Below are positions 9,001 to 16,554 of a DNA stretch of 64,000 bases, in pieces. Position 1 is the stretch's first letter. Every line of letters begins with the position of its first letter. The stretch lies in NCBI GenBank assembly GCA_020636405.1, contig JACJXW010000005.1, positions 806,001-870,000 on the forward strand, given 5' to 3'. A program made the translations under genes and the position numbers. Below the pieces are notes generated by a model. The model ran no database searches. It saw only the letters and a program-made list of their open reading frames with translations, and was not told where the DNA came from. The DNA comes from Lewinellaceae bacterium (GTDB lineage: Bacteria; Bacteroidota; Bacteroidia; Chitinophagales; Saprospiraceae).

Positions 9001-10166
9001 ATCCCAACCCATATCTTGCCCTCTTCTGTTTCATAAAAGGCACGGACGACCGGAGAGCGGATGCCGTATCGCTGGAGAAAATCCCTATTATACTTTTGGA
9101 AAGGGGTAAGGTTTTCCAGCAGCAGGTTGATGCCCGCGGGGTCCGTATTGATCCACATCAACCCGTCCCGGTCGAAGAGCAGGCTCGAATTGGCGTCGTT
9201 GGCCAGCCCGTGTTCAGCGGTGATCCTTTGAATGCCGCCGGTATTTGGGTCGAAGATCAGGGAGCCCTCCTGCGAACTGCCCAGCCAAAGTTTGCCGTCA
9301 GCCAGGATTTGAATGTCTCCGATATTACTGGTTTGAAGGATAGAAGAAAGGCCGATCGTGCGGAACGTTTTCTCTTTGGGGTTGAAGATAACGATTCCAC
9401 GGCGGATGCCCAGATAAATGGTACTGTCGTTGGCATATTTCAGGCAATGGAACTCTTGGGGTTCTCCCTGCACATTTTCCGGATCGGGGGAGAAGAATAA
9501 CTCAGTTTTGCCGGTTTCGGGGTTAAAGCGAACCAGCCCGCGCTGCAGTCGGATGTAGATGTACCCATCGGGCTGATAGGTTACCGAGTGGATGCGGTAG
9601 TCCGTCTGCCCATACTTCCAACGGGAGCTGACGACCTCCTTTTTCTTTTGTTGAAGGTCGTAACGCAGGATGCCCTCCGTACCATTGGTATACCATACAT
9701 AGGTGCTGTCGGCAAAAAAAGGATAGGTGCGGGTGTTGATCGCTCTGCCCTCCGGATCAGTGGCGGGGATGAAGTGAAAGCAATCTTCCACAAATTTCCA
9801 ACAATTGAGCCCCACCGGGCTGCCCGTCCAGATATTGCCATAGGGGTCCTCCACCAACCCTATGGAAGCACCGCCTTTGAAGGAACAGCTGTCTTCCGGG
9901 ATGGAACGATACACTTTGAATTGGTGCCCGTCATAACGATTCAATCCTTCATAGGAAGTCAGCCAGAGGAACCCCCGGCTGTCTTTGAGCATGGAGTAAT
10001 TCGTTCCCTGCGACAGGCCTTCTTCCACGCCGTAGTGGAGGATCTTGAAATGCGAAGGCGGGTAAAACTGGGTATCGCGAAGTATAGGCTGGCCCGCAAC
10101 GGAGAGATTCCGTAGTAAAAGAAAACACACACAAGCGTACCTGAAGAGGCAGTTCAGCATCTTCAC
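6054..10166 (-). CDS. Hybrid two-component sensor/regulator (propeller, kinase, receiver, AraC-type HTH)
   Basis: This 1370-residue protein carries a whole signalling pathway in one chain. It has a signal peptide (residues 1 to about 25), a long periplasmic part with repeated two-component propeller blades (about 40-690), a Y_Y_Y domain (about 730-795) and one membrane helix after IAPPWWRAGWAYG. The histidine kinase follows, with the phospho-acceptor in NISHDFRTPLT, an N box (NLLSNALKF) and ATP-lid glycines (DTGPGIS, GSGLGLSF). Next is a receiver domain (VEDNPDMARYL, acceptor Asp in VVSDVMM, Lys in AKPF), then a C-terminal AraC-type helix-turn-helix (IESIAARTGFTDGAYL, FGITPREARKS). In Bacteroidota such proteins sense a periplasmic ligand and switch a nearby locus. 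It lies 110 bases upstream of the SPFL cluster on the same strand, so that cluster is a possible target. Confidence 0.95.
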   Translation of the reverse strand: MKMLNCLFRYACVCFLLLRNLSVAGQPILRDTQFYPPSHFKILHYGVEEGLSQGTNYSMLKDSRGFLWLTSYEGLNRYDGHQFKVYRSIPEDSCSFKGGASIGLVEDPYGNIWTGSPVGLNCWKFVEDCFHFIPATDPEGRAINTRTYPFFADSTYVWYTNGTEGILRYDLQQKKKEVVSSRWKYGQTDYRIHSVTYQPDGYIYIRLQRGLVRFNPETGKTELFFSPDPENVQGEPQEFHCLKYANDSTIYLGIRRGIVIFNPKEKTFRTIGLSSILQTSNIGDIQILADGKLWLGSSQEGSLIFDPNTGGIQRITAEHGLANDANSSLLFDRDGLMWINTDPAGINLLLENLTPFQKYNRDFLQRYGIRSPVVRAFYETEEGKIWVGMEFDGAFLFDPRHNRIERILNSESLPASFPRQGRCFFVDANGILWIGSPEGLYRFHLEQNRPLPPMLWDDTDANFYWDFQELPDGTLFMGTDGGVYYLRPGSSQPKAFSPLGKIRTGSLYLDEEGYLYVPEDNRGFYRFRPEEWLEHLENDAPKPALSHFLPGINVKCFYYDKASALLWLATNGGLLKTRPLRGWQEVAIEKNYSVADGLPSEYLYAVIPDGQGKLWLSSNRGIAQFDPEKEQFLVYGQENGIQGYEFNTNAFLQTRSGEIYFGGVNGFNRFFPHQIRQNPNPAPAPLLTGLEVNGLPFREKGYVGAIEFLSLKYWQNTLEIEFVSPDYFSLGNNQYRYRLMGFDDDWIDAGQRNFARYTKLPSGAYQFEAVAANSAGRWGSSSRVLHISIAPPWWRAGWAYGFYAILLAGALYGVYRFQKRRWELNIQLQLEKREGQRLKELDAFKSRFYTNISHDFRTPLTSITGLAGRLLQSDGIPLPEGVQRIQQNSNILLHLVDQLLDISKLENGKLSLRPVQTDIVRLVKRWVDEHQLLAADRSVTLSMQAEPSQIMADVDARLLHHIISNLLSNALKFTPRGGTVALSVVRSKLPDGGPTTTGSQQQNTVPKYQLALTVRDTGPGISPEQLNYIFDRFYGIGRLRGSGLGLSFVKELAELMGATLNVESPAPGTEGGGSIFRLVLPVSNQAPLTDNPLPLDGKGHSAILPLPPSTPLSPASARLLIVEDNPDMARYLGNLLGSYYHIIVARNSKEALRLATSQPISLVVSDVMMEQEDEGFTLCRELKNTEATAHLPVILLTARADQPGRLEGLEQGADAYLAKPFDERELLTRASQLIQLRQVLLQKYQKLALQALVGQFRLAPADQELLERVNAGCLEHLADRSFGPAEMAALVGKSSTAFNEWLQEQIGYTPAEYLRRLRLNMAHELIIGTKETIESIAARTGFTDGAYLAKKYKVEFGITPREARKSLKEQ

Positions 10167-10300
10167 GAGTTTAGTGAACGATGGTAGGAGAAGCCTTAAA
10201 ACTATTTTGATGACAAAATATCATTTTTTTTTATTATGTAGTTATTCTGTGCCGTTCAGGTTTTCCAGGGATTGGCCATCTTTGATATCCGAACAACAAT

Positions 10301-10888
10301 TTGATCGTGGATTACAAAAATACCCTCCTCCAGCACATCGAGCCCATCGCTCCGCTTTCCGAAGCGGAGCGGATGGCAGTACTTGCCGCCTTTCAGCCCA
10401 AAAAGCTCAAAAAGAAGGAAATGTTGCTTTTTAAAGGCGATATTTCCCAGCACATGCGCTTCATTGCAAAGGGTTGCCTGCGGAGTTATTACCTTGACGA
10501 CAATGGACAGGAGCACATCCTGCAGTTCGGTATCGAAGGCTGGTGGGTTAACGACCTCTACAGTTACCTCACCCAGACGCCGGCGGAGTATTTCCTGCAG
10601 GCCGTTGAGCCTGCAATCGTCCTGCAGGTTCAACGGAGCCAGCTGGAGGCGCTGTTCAAAAGAGTGCCGCCCATGGAGCGCTTTTTCCGCATCAAAATGC
10701 AGAACGCCTACGTGGCCCAACAGGAACGGACGATAAAGGGAATGCGGATGACAGCTGAGCAGCGCTATATTGAGTTCCGGGAGAAATACCGGGAAATAGA
10801 GCAACGGGTACCCCAGTATATGGTCGCTTCCTATCTGGGCGTCACCCCGGAACACCTAAGTACCATCCGGAAAAAAATAAACAGTTGA
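10301..10888 (+). CDS. Crp/Fnr-family transcriptional regulator
   Basis: This 195-residue protein has a cyclic-nucleotide-binding-like beta-roll (residues of about 20-120, including KEMLLFKGD and FIAKGCLRSYYLDDNGQEH). It ends in a short C-terminal helix-turn-helix (YMVASYLGVTPEHLSTIRKK). This is the compact Bacteroidota Crp-like type, which often responds to a ligand other than cAMP. The start used here is TTG at 10301, with an in-frame GTG at 10307 as alternative; no ATG is well placed. It is divergent from the hybrid regulator (134-base shared upstream region) and followed 186 bases later by the cyclase gene on the same strand, whose promoter region contains a direct repeat it might bind. 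Confidence 0.9.
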   Translation: MIVDYKNTLLQHIEPIAPLSEAERMAVLAAFQPKKLKKKEMLLFKGDISQHMRFIAKGCLRSYYLDDNGQEHILQFGIEGWWVNDLYSYLTQTPAEYFLQAVEPAIVLQVQRSQLEALFKRVPPMERFFRIKMQNAYVAQQERTIKGMRMTAEQRYIEFREKYREIEQRVPQYMVASYLGVTPEHLSTIRKKINS

Positions 10889-10925
10889 GTGCTTTGCTGT
10901 TTGGCCGCACACTGCTGCTCCGCCC

Positions 10926-10961
10926 GCGCCGGCCGGCGCAGTAGCCGCCGCATTTATGCGG
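10926..10961. terminator. GC-rich palindromes downstream of the Crp/Fnr gene
   Basis: Two adjacent structures follow the regulator gene. One is a perfect 14-base palindrome at 10926-10939 (GCGCCGGCCGGCGC). The other is a hairpin at 10948-10961 with 6-base arms CCGCAT and ATGCGG around TT. No clear T-tract follows, so termination is plausible but unproven. Confidence 0.4.
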
Positions 10962-11025
10962 ACCTCGAATTCATCTTACGCGAAAGCACCGTCCGATCTC
11001 GCATTTCTTAAGATACCTTAATTTT

Positions 11026-11061
11026 TTTGTACCCCGTAACCGGCATCTTTGTACCGTAACC
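11026..11061 (+). promoter_or_regulatory. Direct repeat upstream of the cyclase gene
   Basis: Two copies of a 14-16 base sequence, TTTGTACC(CC)GTAACC, start at 11026 and 11048, about two helical turns apart. The second ends 13 bases before the ATG at 11075. The phased repeat next to the start looks like a tandem binding site for a regulator, possibly the neighbouring Crp-like protein. A clean TTTG / TAnnTTTG promoter is not evident here. Confidence 0.4.
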
Positions 11062-11074
11062 AAAAAAGTACAAG

Positions 11075-12055
11075 ATGAAACGGAAAACGTTATTGATCAG
11101 CGCATTATCCATTTTGTTTGCTTACCCAGGCATTGCCCAGCATGCAGAAGAGGTGGGGATCAGCCCCTGGGGCCCCGACGATGAGATCGGTGCCCTCAAT
11201 ATGATGGACGGCCAGTCGCGGCTGTCTGTGCTATCCCGCATCGGCTCGGGAGAGATCTATGACCTGAGTGTCGATTACTTTGTGGGTATGCCCAGCTTTC
11301 ATTCCCTGGGTGACCCGCCTTACCAGTACTGGCTGACCCACACACCGCATGGCACTGTTGTAGACAACCCTAACGGATTGGGCCGCGCCATGAACGAAAA
11401 AGTGAGTTATACGGGCGACGCCATTTCCATGTACACCCATATGGGCACCCATATCGACGCCCTCAACCACTTCGGGTTGAACGGGAAGATCTGGAACGGC
11501 TTCACCCCCGAAGAACATCTGGGGGATAAAGGCTGGAAGAAGACGGGCGCCGAAACCATCCCTCCGGTCGTCGCCCGGGGCGTGCTGATCGACGTGGCAG
11601 CCTACAAAGGGGTGAAAACACTGGATAACAACTATCGGGTCAATGCCGCCGACCTGCAGGGAGCCCTAAAGCGCCAGGGGGTAAACCTGCAACGGGGCGA
11701 CGTGGTGCTCATCCGCACCGGGCAGGCGCGGCACTACGCGCATGCGGAAAAGTACCTGCACGATTACCCCGGCATCAACCTGGAAGCCGTACGCTGGCTG
11801 GTGGAAGAAAAGGAGATCATGCTGCTGGGTGCCGACAACCTGAGCTTCGAGGCCTTCCCGCCCGAACGGGAGGACAACTGGGTGCCCGTCCACACCTACC
11901 TGTTGGCGGAAAAGGGCGTGATGTTCATCGAGCAGATGTACCTGGAAGAGCTGGCGGCCGACGGCGTCTATGAATTTGCCTTTATCGGAGCTTCCCTCAG
12001 GCTGAAAGGGGCGAGCGGCTCGCCTATGCGGCCTCTGGCCATTCCGTTGGAATGA
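11075..12055 (+). CDS. Secreted cyclase-family (kynurenine-formamidase-like) metal hydrolase
   Basis: This 326-residue protein has a signal peptide (MKRKTLLISALSILFAYPG, cleavage near AQ). The PF04199 hallmark HxGTHxDxxxH appears as HMGTHIDALNHF at about residues 127-138 and supplies the metal ligands. Family members hydrolyse or cyclise amide and ester bonds; N-formylkynurenine formamidase is the best known, but this long exported form with PWGPDDEIGALN near the N-terminus belongs to the broader group of unknown substrate. It lies downstream of the Crp-like regulator and upstream (convergent) of the contractile-injection module. Its stop codon directly abuts the stop of a GNAT remnant on the other strand. 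Confidence 0.9.
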   Translation: MKRKTLLISALSILFAYPGIAQHAEEVGISPWGPDDEIGALNMMDGQSRLSVLSRIGSGEIYDLSVDYFVGMPSFHSLGDPPYQYWLTHTPHGTVVDNPNGLGRAMNEKVSYTGDAISMYTHMGTHIDALNHFGLNGKIWNGFTPEEHLGDKGWKKTGAETIPPVVARGVLIDVAAYKGVKTLDNNYRVNAADLQGALKRQGVNLQRGDVVLIRTGQARHYAHAEKYLHDYPGINLEAVRWLVEEKEIMLLGADNLSFEAFPPEREDNWVPVHTYLLAEKGVMFIEQMYLEELAADGVYEFAFIGASLRLKGASGSPMRPLAIPLE

Positions 12056-12136
12056 TTACTCAAAATGCAGCTTCATCCCCTCGTGGGAAGCCCGAAAACC
12101 CAGCTCGTCGTAAACGCGGAAGGCTTCGGGCTGGAC
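12056..12136 (-). pseudogene. C-terminal remnant of a GNAT N-acetyltransferase
   Basis: On the minus strand, 12136 to 12056 translates to a stretch containing EAFRVYDELGFR, followed by ASHEGMKLHFE and a TAA. This is the typical end of GNAT-fold acetyltransferases (acetyl-CoA-binding A-x-x-x-Y-x-x-x-G-F-R segment and last strand). Nothing upstream continues the domain: that DNA is the 3' end of the PAAR gene in another frame. The TAA touches the TGA of the cyclase gene, as expected of an originally intact convergent gene. I infer that the rest was replaced when the contractile-injection module arrived or the region recombined. Confidence 0.65.
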
Positions 12137-12137
12137 C

Positions 12138-12428
12138 CTAACCGCCGATCATTACGTTAGGAGATCCTAATACGATCGTACCGCCATGGGCGGTCAGGTC
12201 TCCCATGCGCGCTGCGGGAAGGCCGCCGATCAAGACGGTGGCGGAACCTTGGGCAATGGTATCCGGCGGCCCAACGCAGGTGCACATATCGGTGACACGG
12301 GCTGCCGGCAGGTCATTGATCAGTACCGTCGGGCTTCCCGGGGGAAGTATGGGCCCTCCCACGTGGGGCACTATCCCCGTCACCATGGGGCAGGTATGCA
12401 TGTCTGTAATTCTGGCGGCTGGAGGCAT
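12138..12428 (-). CDS. PAAR-domain spike-tip protein
   Basis: This 96-residue protein is essentially one PAAR domain: MPPAARITDMHTCP, then the repeats LPAARVTDM and LPAARMGDL, with GSPTVLI, GSATVLI and GSPNVMI strands. His and Cys residues (H11, C13, C-x-C near 51-53, H near 82) fit the metal site at the tip of the cone. PAAR proteins cap the VgrG/gp5 spike of contractile injection systems and can carry effectors; this one has no extension, so it is a plain tip. It lies 53 bases after the spike gene on the same strand and is the last gene of the four-gene module. Confidence 0.93.
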   Translation of the reverse strand: MPPAARITDMHTCPMVTGIVPHVGGPILPPGSPTVLINDLPAARVTDMCTCVGPPDTIAQGSATVLIGGLPAARMGDLTAHGGTIVLGSPNVMIGG

Positions 12429-12481
12429 AATAATTGATATTATTGGAGGTTAAGATAATAAATGGGAAAAGGGGGCGAAGG

Positions 12482-14263
12482 CTAATTGATCTTTACCAAA
12501 GTGCCCTGTATCGTTGCAATGGCGGATGTTTTCAGATCGGCGCCGGCATTGCCGGAGGCCTCGAATTTCGCATTCGCCTTATGAGAGACATTGGTCCCTT
12601 GTACGCTTACATTACCGGTGGCTTTGGTCGTGATATTACCGTTAGCCTGAAGCGAAATGTTGCCTTTTGCTTTTATTTCAATGTCCTTCTGGCTATCCAG
12701 GGTAATTCCACTGGTTGTTAAGATGACTTTGTTCTTATTCTGATCCTGGATGGTGATGCTTTCATCCTTGTCGCTGATCGTAATCGTGTTTTTTGCCGGG
12801 GTGGTAATTTCTACAATTTTATCCTCATCATCAAAAGAAAGGGTGAGCCTACTTCTGGTGATCAGCGCCTTGAGGGGGTTTTTGTCTTCCGGAGTTAGCG
12901 GAGCCGGTAGTTTTTTGGAGTTTAGCATCCCCAGGATGACCGGAAAACGAGGGTCATCATTGACGAACCCTACAATTACTTCATCCTCTAATTCCGGCAT
13001 GAAAAAAGCGCCAGCCTTGTTGCTGGCATAAAACCGGGCCAACCGGGCCCATACGCCTTCGCCTTTTTCATCGATCATGGGCAGCTTTACCTGAATCCTG
13101 AACTCCCCATCCGGGTCTTTTTCCAGCTTTTGCACCGTCCCCGTTTGCAATCCGGTAACGCCGGGCAATAAGCCGGAGGCGGGCACTTCGGTAACCTCTG
13201 TGTTTTGGGAAAACCATTCATCCGACACCCCCAACTGGTAATGGGTGCGCCAGTTGCCCTCCGATATGTTATGCCTGATGCCCGAGACGAAGGCATTGCC
13301 TTTAAAGCGCTTGCCTACGCCCTGGATTTGGATCACATCACCCAGGCCTATCTCGTTATTGCCTTGTACGGCCACCCACCCTCTGATCTTTGCCATCCTG
13401 CTTTTCAGCAACCGGGCATCAGCCCAGGCTTTGAGCTCTTCTGGTTCAAGATCTCCGGCATGAAACATTTCATAATTAGCCGGCGCGGCAACCTCCGCCA
13501 GTTTTTTGCCATCCAGGTTGCCTTGTTGATTGATGCTGGGTTCAGATCCGTGCGCTTTGACCATTTGCTGCGTGGAAAAATCCCAGGCGCTGCTGCTCAC
13601 GCCCTGTAGCTGGGAAGTGGCGTCCATCTCCACTTCCATCTCATAGATATCGTCCCCATAAGCAAAGGAGAGTTGAGGCGCTGCTGAGAGTTCCGGCTTT
13701 TTGACGCGCACCTTCCCATCTTCGGCCATGACGATCAGGCCGTTTTTCTCGGCCCGCATCAGGAGAAAATCCCAATCGGTGCTGTAATATTGGATCACTT
13801 CTTTATGTTGCAGGGAAGTGGCGTCTACCTGGCTGCTCACACCATATTCTCCCAACAGGGTTTGGATCATATCACTGTCCTTGGACTTCAGGAAGTAGCG
13901 GTTCTTTCGCCCAATGGTGGCCTTTATTATCTTGTCCTTGCATTCTACTACCAATAAAGAAGAGCTCCCCGCCCTTACCTGGAGCTTCTGGCCCACGATC
14001 AGGCCTTTATAAATGGGCTGCTCCTTGTTGTGGTAGCCGAGCTGGATCTCCAGCTCTTTTCCGGGCTCAAATTCCGCCGCATTGCTTGCCTCAAAATCCC
14101 CGGTTGAAGGGTCGCCGTCCTGAAAAGTAATTTGAGCAAAGGGTATTTTATTGACTTCTTTAGCGACATCGATACTCACAACCGCATAGGTAGGGTCGAT
14201 TTCCTTGCCGTCAACTAATACTTTGAAGGTCACTAATGAAGTATTTATAGGAAGCTTTTTCAC
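12482..14263 (-). CDS. VgrG-like spike protein of a contractile injection system
   Basis: This 593-residue protein has the layout of fused phage gp27-gp5 / VgrG spikes. Residues 1 to about 345 form the gp27-like base, with LEIQLGYHNKEQPIYKG and the GDVIQIQGVG segment. Residues of about 365-460 are a gp5-like OB domain (VQKLEKDPDGEFRIQVKLP, EDEVIVGFVNDDPRFPVILGML). The rest is a repetitive beta-helix stalk (IEIKAKGNISLQANGNI, then similar repeats) ending at LVKIN. No enzymatic extension is present. The order sheath, tube, spike, PAAR on one strand matches extracellular (Afp/PVC-like) and related systems. The C-terminal trimeric stalk would receive the PAAR tip encoded next. Confidence 0.93.
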   Translation of the reverse strand: MKKLPINTSLVTFKVLVDGKEIDPTYAVVSIDVAKEVNKIPFAQITFQDGDPSTGDFEASNAAEFEPGKELEIQLGYHNKEQPIYKGLIVGQKLQVRAGSSSLLVVECKDKIIKATIGRKNRYFLKSKDSDMIQTLLGEYGVSSQVDATSLQHKEVIQYYSTDWDFLLMRAEKNGLIVMAEDGKVRVKKPELSAAPQLSFAYGDDIYEMEVEMDATSQLQGVSSSAWDFSTQQMVKAHGSEPSINQQGNLDGKKLAEVAAPANYEMFHAGDLEPEELKAWADARLLKSRMAKIRGWVAVQGNNEIGLGDVIQIQGVGKRFKGNAFVSGIRHNISEGNWRTHYQLGVSDEWFSQNTEVTEVPASGLLPGVTGLQTGTVQKLEKDPDGEFRIQVKLPMIDEKGEGVWARLARFYASNKAGAFFMPELEDEVIVGFVNDDPRFPVILGMLNSKKLPAPLTPEDKNPLKALITRSRLTLSFDDEDKIVEITTPAKNTITISDKDESITIQDQNKNKVILTTSGITLDSQKDIEIKAKGNISLQANGNITTKATGNVSVQGTNVSHKANAKFEASGNAGADLKTSAIATIQGTLVKIN

Positions 14264-14347
14264 TTGTTGTGTTTTTTGAAAAGTGGATAAGATGAAGACA
14301 GGTTCCGTGTTCTTAACGCCGCCCGGCCATGGCTGGATGGAGGGTAT

Positions 14348-14803
14348 TTATCCGTTTTTTATGGTTATCCCCTCATGGGTTATTTCCAGGGTTTCGATCG
14401 CCCCCTCGTTTCCATCAGACTGCATATCGGTGGCAGTGATTTTTGAAGGCCAGGCATTGGCCACTTTCCAAACCATCGTGGGCTTTCCGGTTTCGTCCAG
14501 CAGGGAGATCGTAAGCGGTAAGCGTTTAATGGTATTCATCTTGATCTGTTTAAACCAGTCCCAGAACTGATTATCTTTTACAAATACCCCTTTCTTCATG
14601 GTAATATTACCACTCTTCTGGATACCCGGCATCTTAATCGTTGAGAACTGAGGGCTGTTGTCATGCCGATATTCAATGGCCTGGGATTCAATATCCAGGC
14701 CGGAAACTTCCTGGAAGACTAATTCCTGACTGTCCCACTTTACCTGGAAATAAAATTTGGGTAAGGGCCAAATAGCATTTTGTTTTGATCCATCGTCTGC
14801 CAT
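14348..14803 (-). CDS. Contractile-injection tube protein (phage T4 gp19-like)
   Basis: This 151-residue protein has features of inner-tube proteins: WPLPKFYFQVKW near the N-terminus, then FQEVSGLDIESQAIEYRHD, KSGNITMKKGVF, WFKQIKMNTIKR, and a C-terminal strand ending in EGITIKNG. These proteins stack as hexamers inside the sheath and are driven into the target on contraction. It lies 69 bases downstream of the sheath gene and 84 bases upstream of the spike gene. Only one tube paralog is visible, whereas Afp/PVC-type loci usually carry two or more. Confidence 0.93.
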   Translation of the reverse strand: MADDGSKQNAIWPLPKFYFQVKWDSQELVFQEVSGLDIESQAIEYRHDNSPQFSTIKMPGIQKSGNITMKKGVFVKDNQFWDWFKQIKMNTIKRLPLTISLLDETGKPTMVWKVANAWPSKITATDMQSDGNEGAIETLEITHEGITIKNG

Positions 14804-14872
14804 AGCTAATGTGAATTAGAGGTTCTTGTACGTTTTGAAAATGAGTTTTTATGTGCCTTTATCAAGGGGGTA

Positions 14873-16393
14873 TCAGGCTTCTTGAAGCTTTTGCTCAAAT
14901 GTGATCACGATAAATTCTGCAGGCCTGGAAGGCGCTACTTTTACGGTCACCCGAAGATAACCCTCCAGGATATCCTGTGCGGTCATAGTGATGCCTAGCC
15001 CTACCAATACCTGGAAGGCTTGCTCCGGAGTGGATCCTACCAAGGCGCCTTGTTTCCACGCGCCCAGGAGGAAGTTCTCGATCATACTGCGAATAGTGGT
15101 CCAGGTGTTTTGGTCATTGGGCTCGAATACGAACGGGAAGGCCGCCCCCTTAACCGACTGTTCAAGGAAGATCAGCAATCGCCGGACATTAACGTACCGC
15201 CAGTCGTTGCTATTGCCGTCGAAAGTACGCGCCCCCCATATCCATCCTGCCCCTCTTCCCTGGAAGGAACGAATGGCATTGATGGCCTTGCCATTAATGG
15301 GCATGTTCATGTCCTCCTGCATTTCTTGGGTGATCTTATGGCGTGGTTTGATCACCAGGTTCAGGCCGAGGTTGGCCGGGGCTTTCCACACCCCTCTTTC
15401 ATCATCGACTTGGGCATATATGCCCGCCATTCCGGGGCCGGGGGGTAAAAAGTTCAACTGTTCCAGAACGCCCTTCATCAGTTGTTTATAATCTACGCTG
15501 CTAATCAGCAGGTCATTATGCGTGCTGCGGAGCGCCGCTAAGTTCTTCGCGCTTTTGTCCTTTTCCCAGGCCTCTTTTTCTCCCGTAAGTTTGGTTAGTA
15601 AACCCGCGGCGGCAGGATCTTTAATTATTTTGCTCAGGTCGGTGGCAATACTCCTTATATCTACTTCGCTCGCCTGTACAACGGACGTATCGAGCCAGGG
15701 ATAGTAGGCAACCGCATAACTTAATGCGGAAGGATCCGATCCCACTGCTGTCCGGAAAATGTCAAACACTTTAGTCGTGGGGTCATCCGGAGGCGTTTTC
15801 CCATCCACAAAATCAACGATGGTAATGCGGCTTTTGAGGTCTACGCACTGGGCAAGCGCATTGGCATTGACCAGATCATAATACTGCTGGGCATCGGGCA
15901 ATTTCAGCGCATCTGGAATTAAGATCATCGTGATCTCCTCTTCCTTTTTGAGGGCCGCTATGCCATCTTCAAAATCTTTTTTCAGCATAGTGGCTGCCTT
16001 CCCGTCCGTCTCATAGGTCCCCATAGAGACAATATAACAATCCCCTCCGCCATTGGCGTAGAAGAAACGAATGCTGTCATACAACAGGAACCGGGGCGTG
16101 GCAGCATTAGCCGTCAGGGTATATCCCTTGGACGGGTTGCCCAAAATAATATCCGGTGTGCCTTGCTTGGCCTCTGTTACATCGAATTTCGTAGTGTATC
16201 CGCCGCCAAAAAGCGTGACAAACTCCACCATGGAGGTCACTTTAATCGGCTTCCTGGCCAGAGATTGGCCGTTGAATTCATTTTTTTGGGTGTAGCCTAC
16301 GAAGGCGGGAATCGCCGTAGGAACGGGCACTACAGAATTGCCCAAAACAAGCCTTTCTTCAATATAGACACCCGGAGTTTTGTCTGTTCTCAT
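14873..16393 (-). CDS. Contractile-injection tail sheath protein
   Basis: This 506-residue protein is a phage-tail-sheath family member. It begins with the conserved TPGVYIEERL, followed by PVPTAIPAFVGYTQ. The central insertion domain is residues of about 60-330. The C-terminal domain contains RRLLIFLEQSVKGAAF and VFEPNDQNTW, and ends in LRVTVKVAPSRPAEFIVITFEQ, the strand that threads between neighbouring subunits. The sheath contracts and drives the tube and spike into the target. It is the first gene of the minus-strand module, and a candidate -7 element lies 36 bases upstream of its ATG. No T6SS TssB/TssC pair is present, so the phage-like or extracellular type fits better. Confidence 0.95.
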   Translation of the reverse strand: MRTDKTPGVYIEERLVLGNSVVPVPTAIPAFVGYTQKNEFNGQSLARKPIKVTSMVEFVTLFGGGYTTKFDVTEAKQGTPDIILGNPSKGYTLTANAATPRFLLYDSIRFFYANGGGDCYIVSMGTYETDGKAATMLKKDFEDGIAALKKEEEITMILIPDALKLPDAQQYYDLVNANALAQCVDLKSRITIVDFVDGKTPPDDPTTKVFDIFRTAVGSDPSALSYAVAYYPWLDTSVVQASEVDIRSIATDLSKIIKDPAAAGLLTKLTGEKEAWEKDKSAKNLAALRSTHNDLLISSVDYKQLMKGVLEQLNFLPPGPGMAGIYAQVDDERGVWKAPANLGLNLVIKPRHKITQEMQEDMNMPINGKAINAIRSFQGRGAGWIWGARTFDGNSNDWRYVNVRRLLIFLEQSVKGAAFPFVFEPNDQNTWTTIRSMIENFLLGAWKQGALVGSTPEQAFQVLVGLGITMTAQDILEGYLRVTVKVAPSRPAEFIVITFEQKLQEA

Positions 16394-16428
16394 TATGAAT
16401 TAAGTTATAGGTTTTTTTTAAATATACA

Positions 16429-16436
16429 CAAACATA
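16429..16436 (-). promoter_or_regulatory. Candidate -7 promoter element for the sheath gene
   Basis: On the minus strand the octamer TATGTTTG fits the Bacteroidota TAnnTTTG consensus, 36 bases upstream of the sheath start. A TTTG at the ideal -33 spacing is not seen, so the promoter would be weak or activator-dependent. The 161-base gap to the cupin gene is otherwise AT-rich DNA without a visible gene. Confidence 0.45.
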
Positions 16437-16554
16437 TTAGCAAACAAAGGCCCTTCTTTATTTAATGCCTGTAAACAAAATCTTGTTTCCCTAAATCGGC
16501 CGTTGCAACTCAGAAGCGGTTCGCCAAAGCAGGACTCAGGAAGCTGCGTTGTTT

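Noticed and set aside
12482..16393. Interpretation as a prophage tail or a type VI secretion system
   Set aside because: No head, portal, terminase, integrase or lysis genes are present, and no TssB/TssC/TssJLM genes; a phage-tail-like injection module fits better, though a tail remnant of a prophage cannot be fully excluded.
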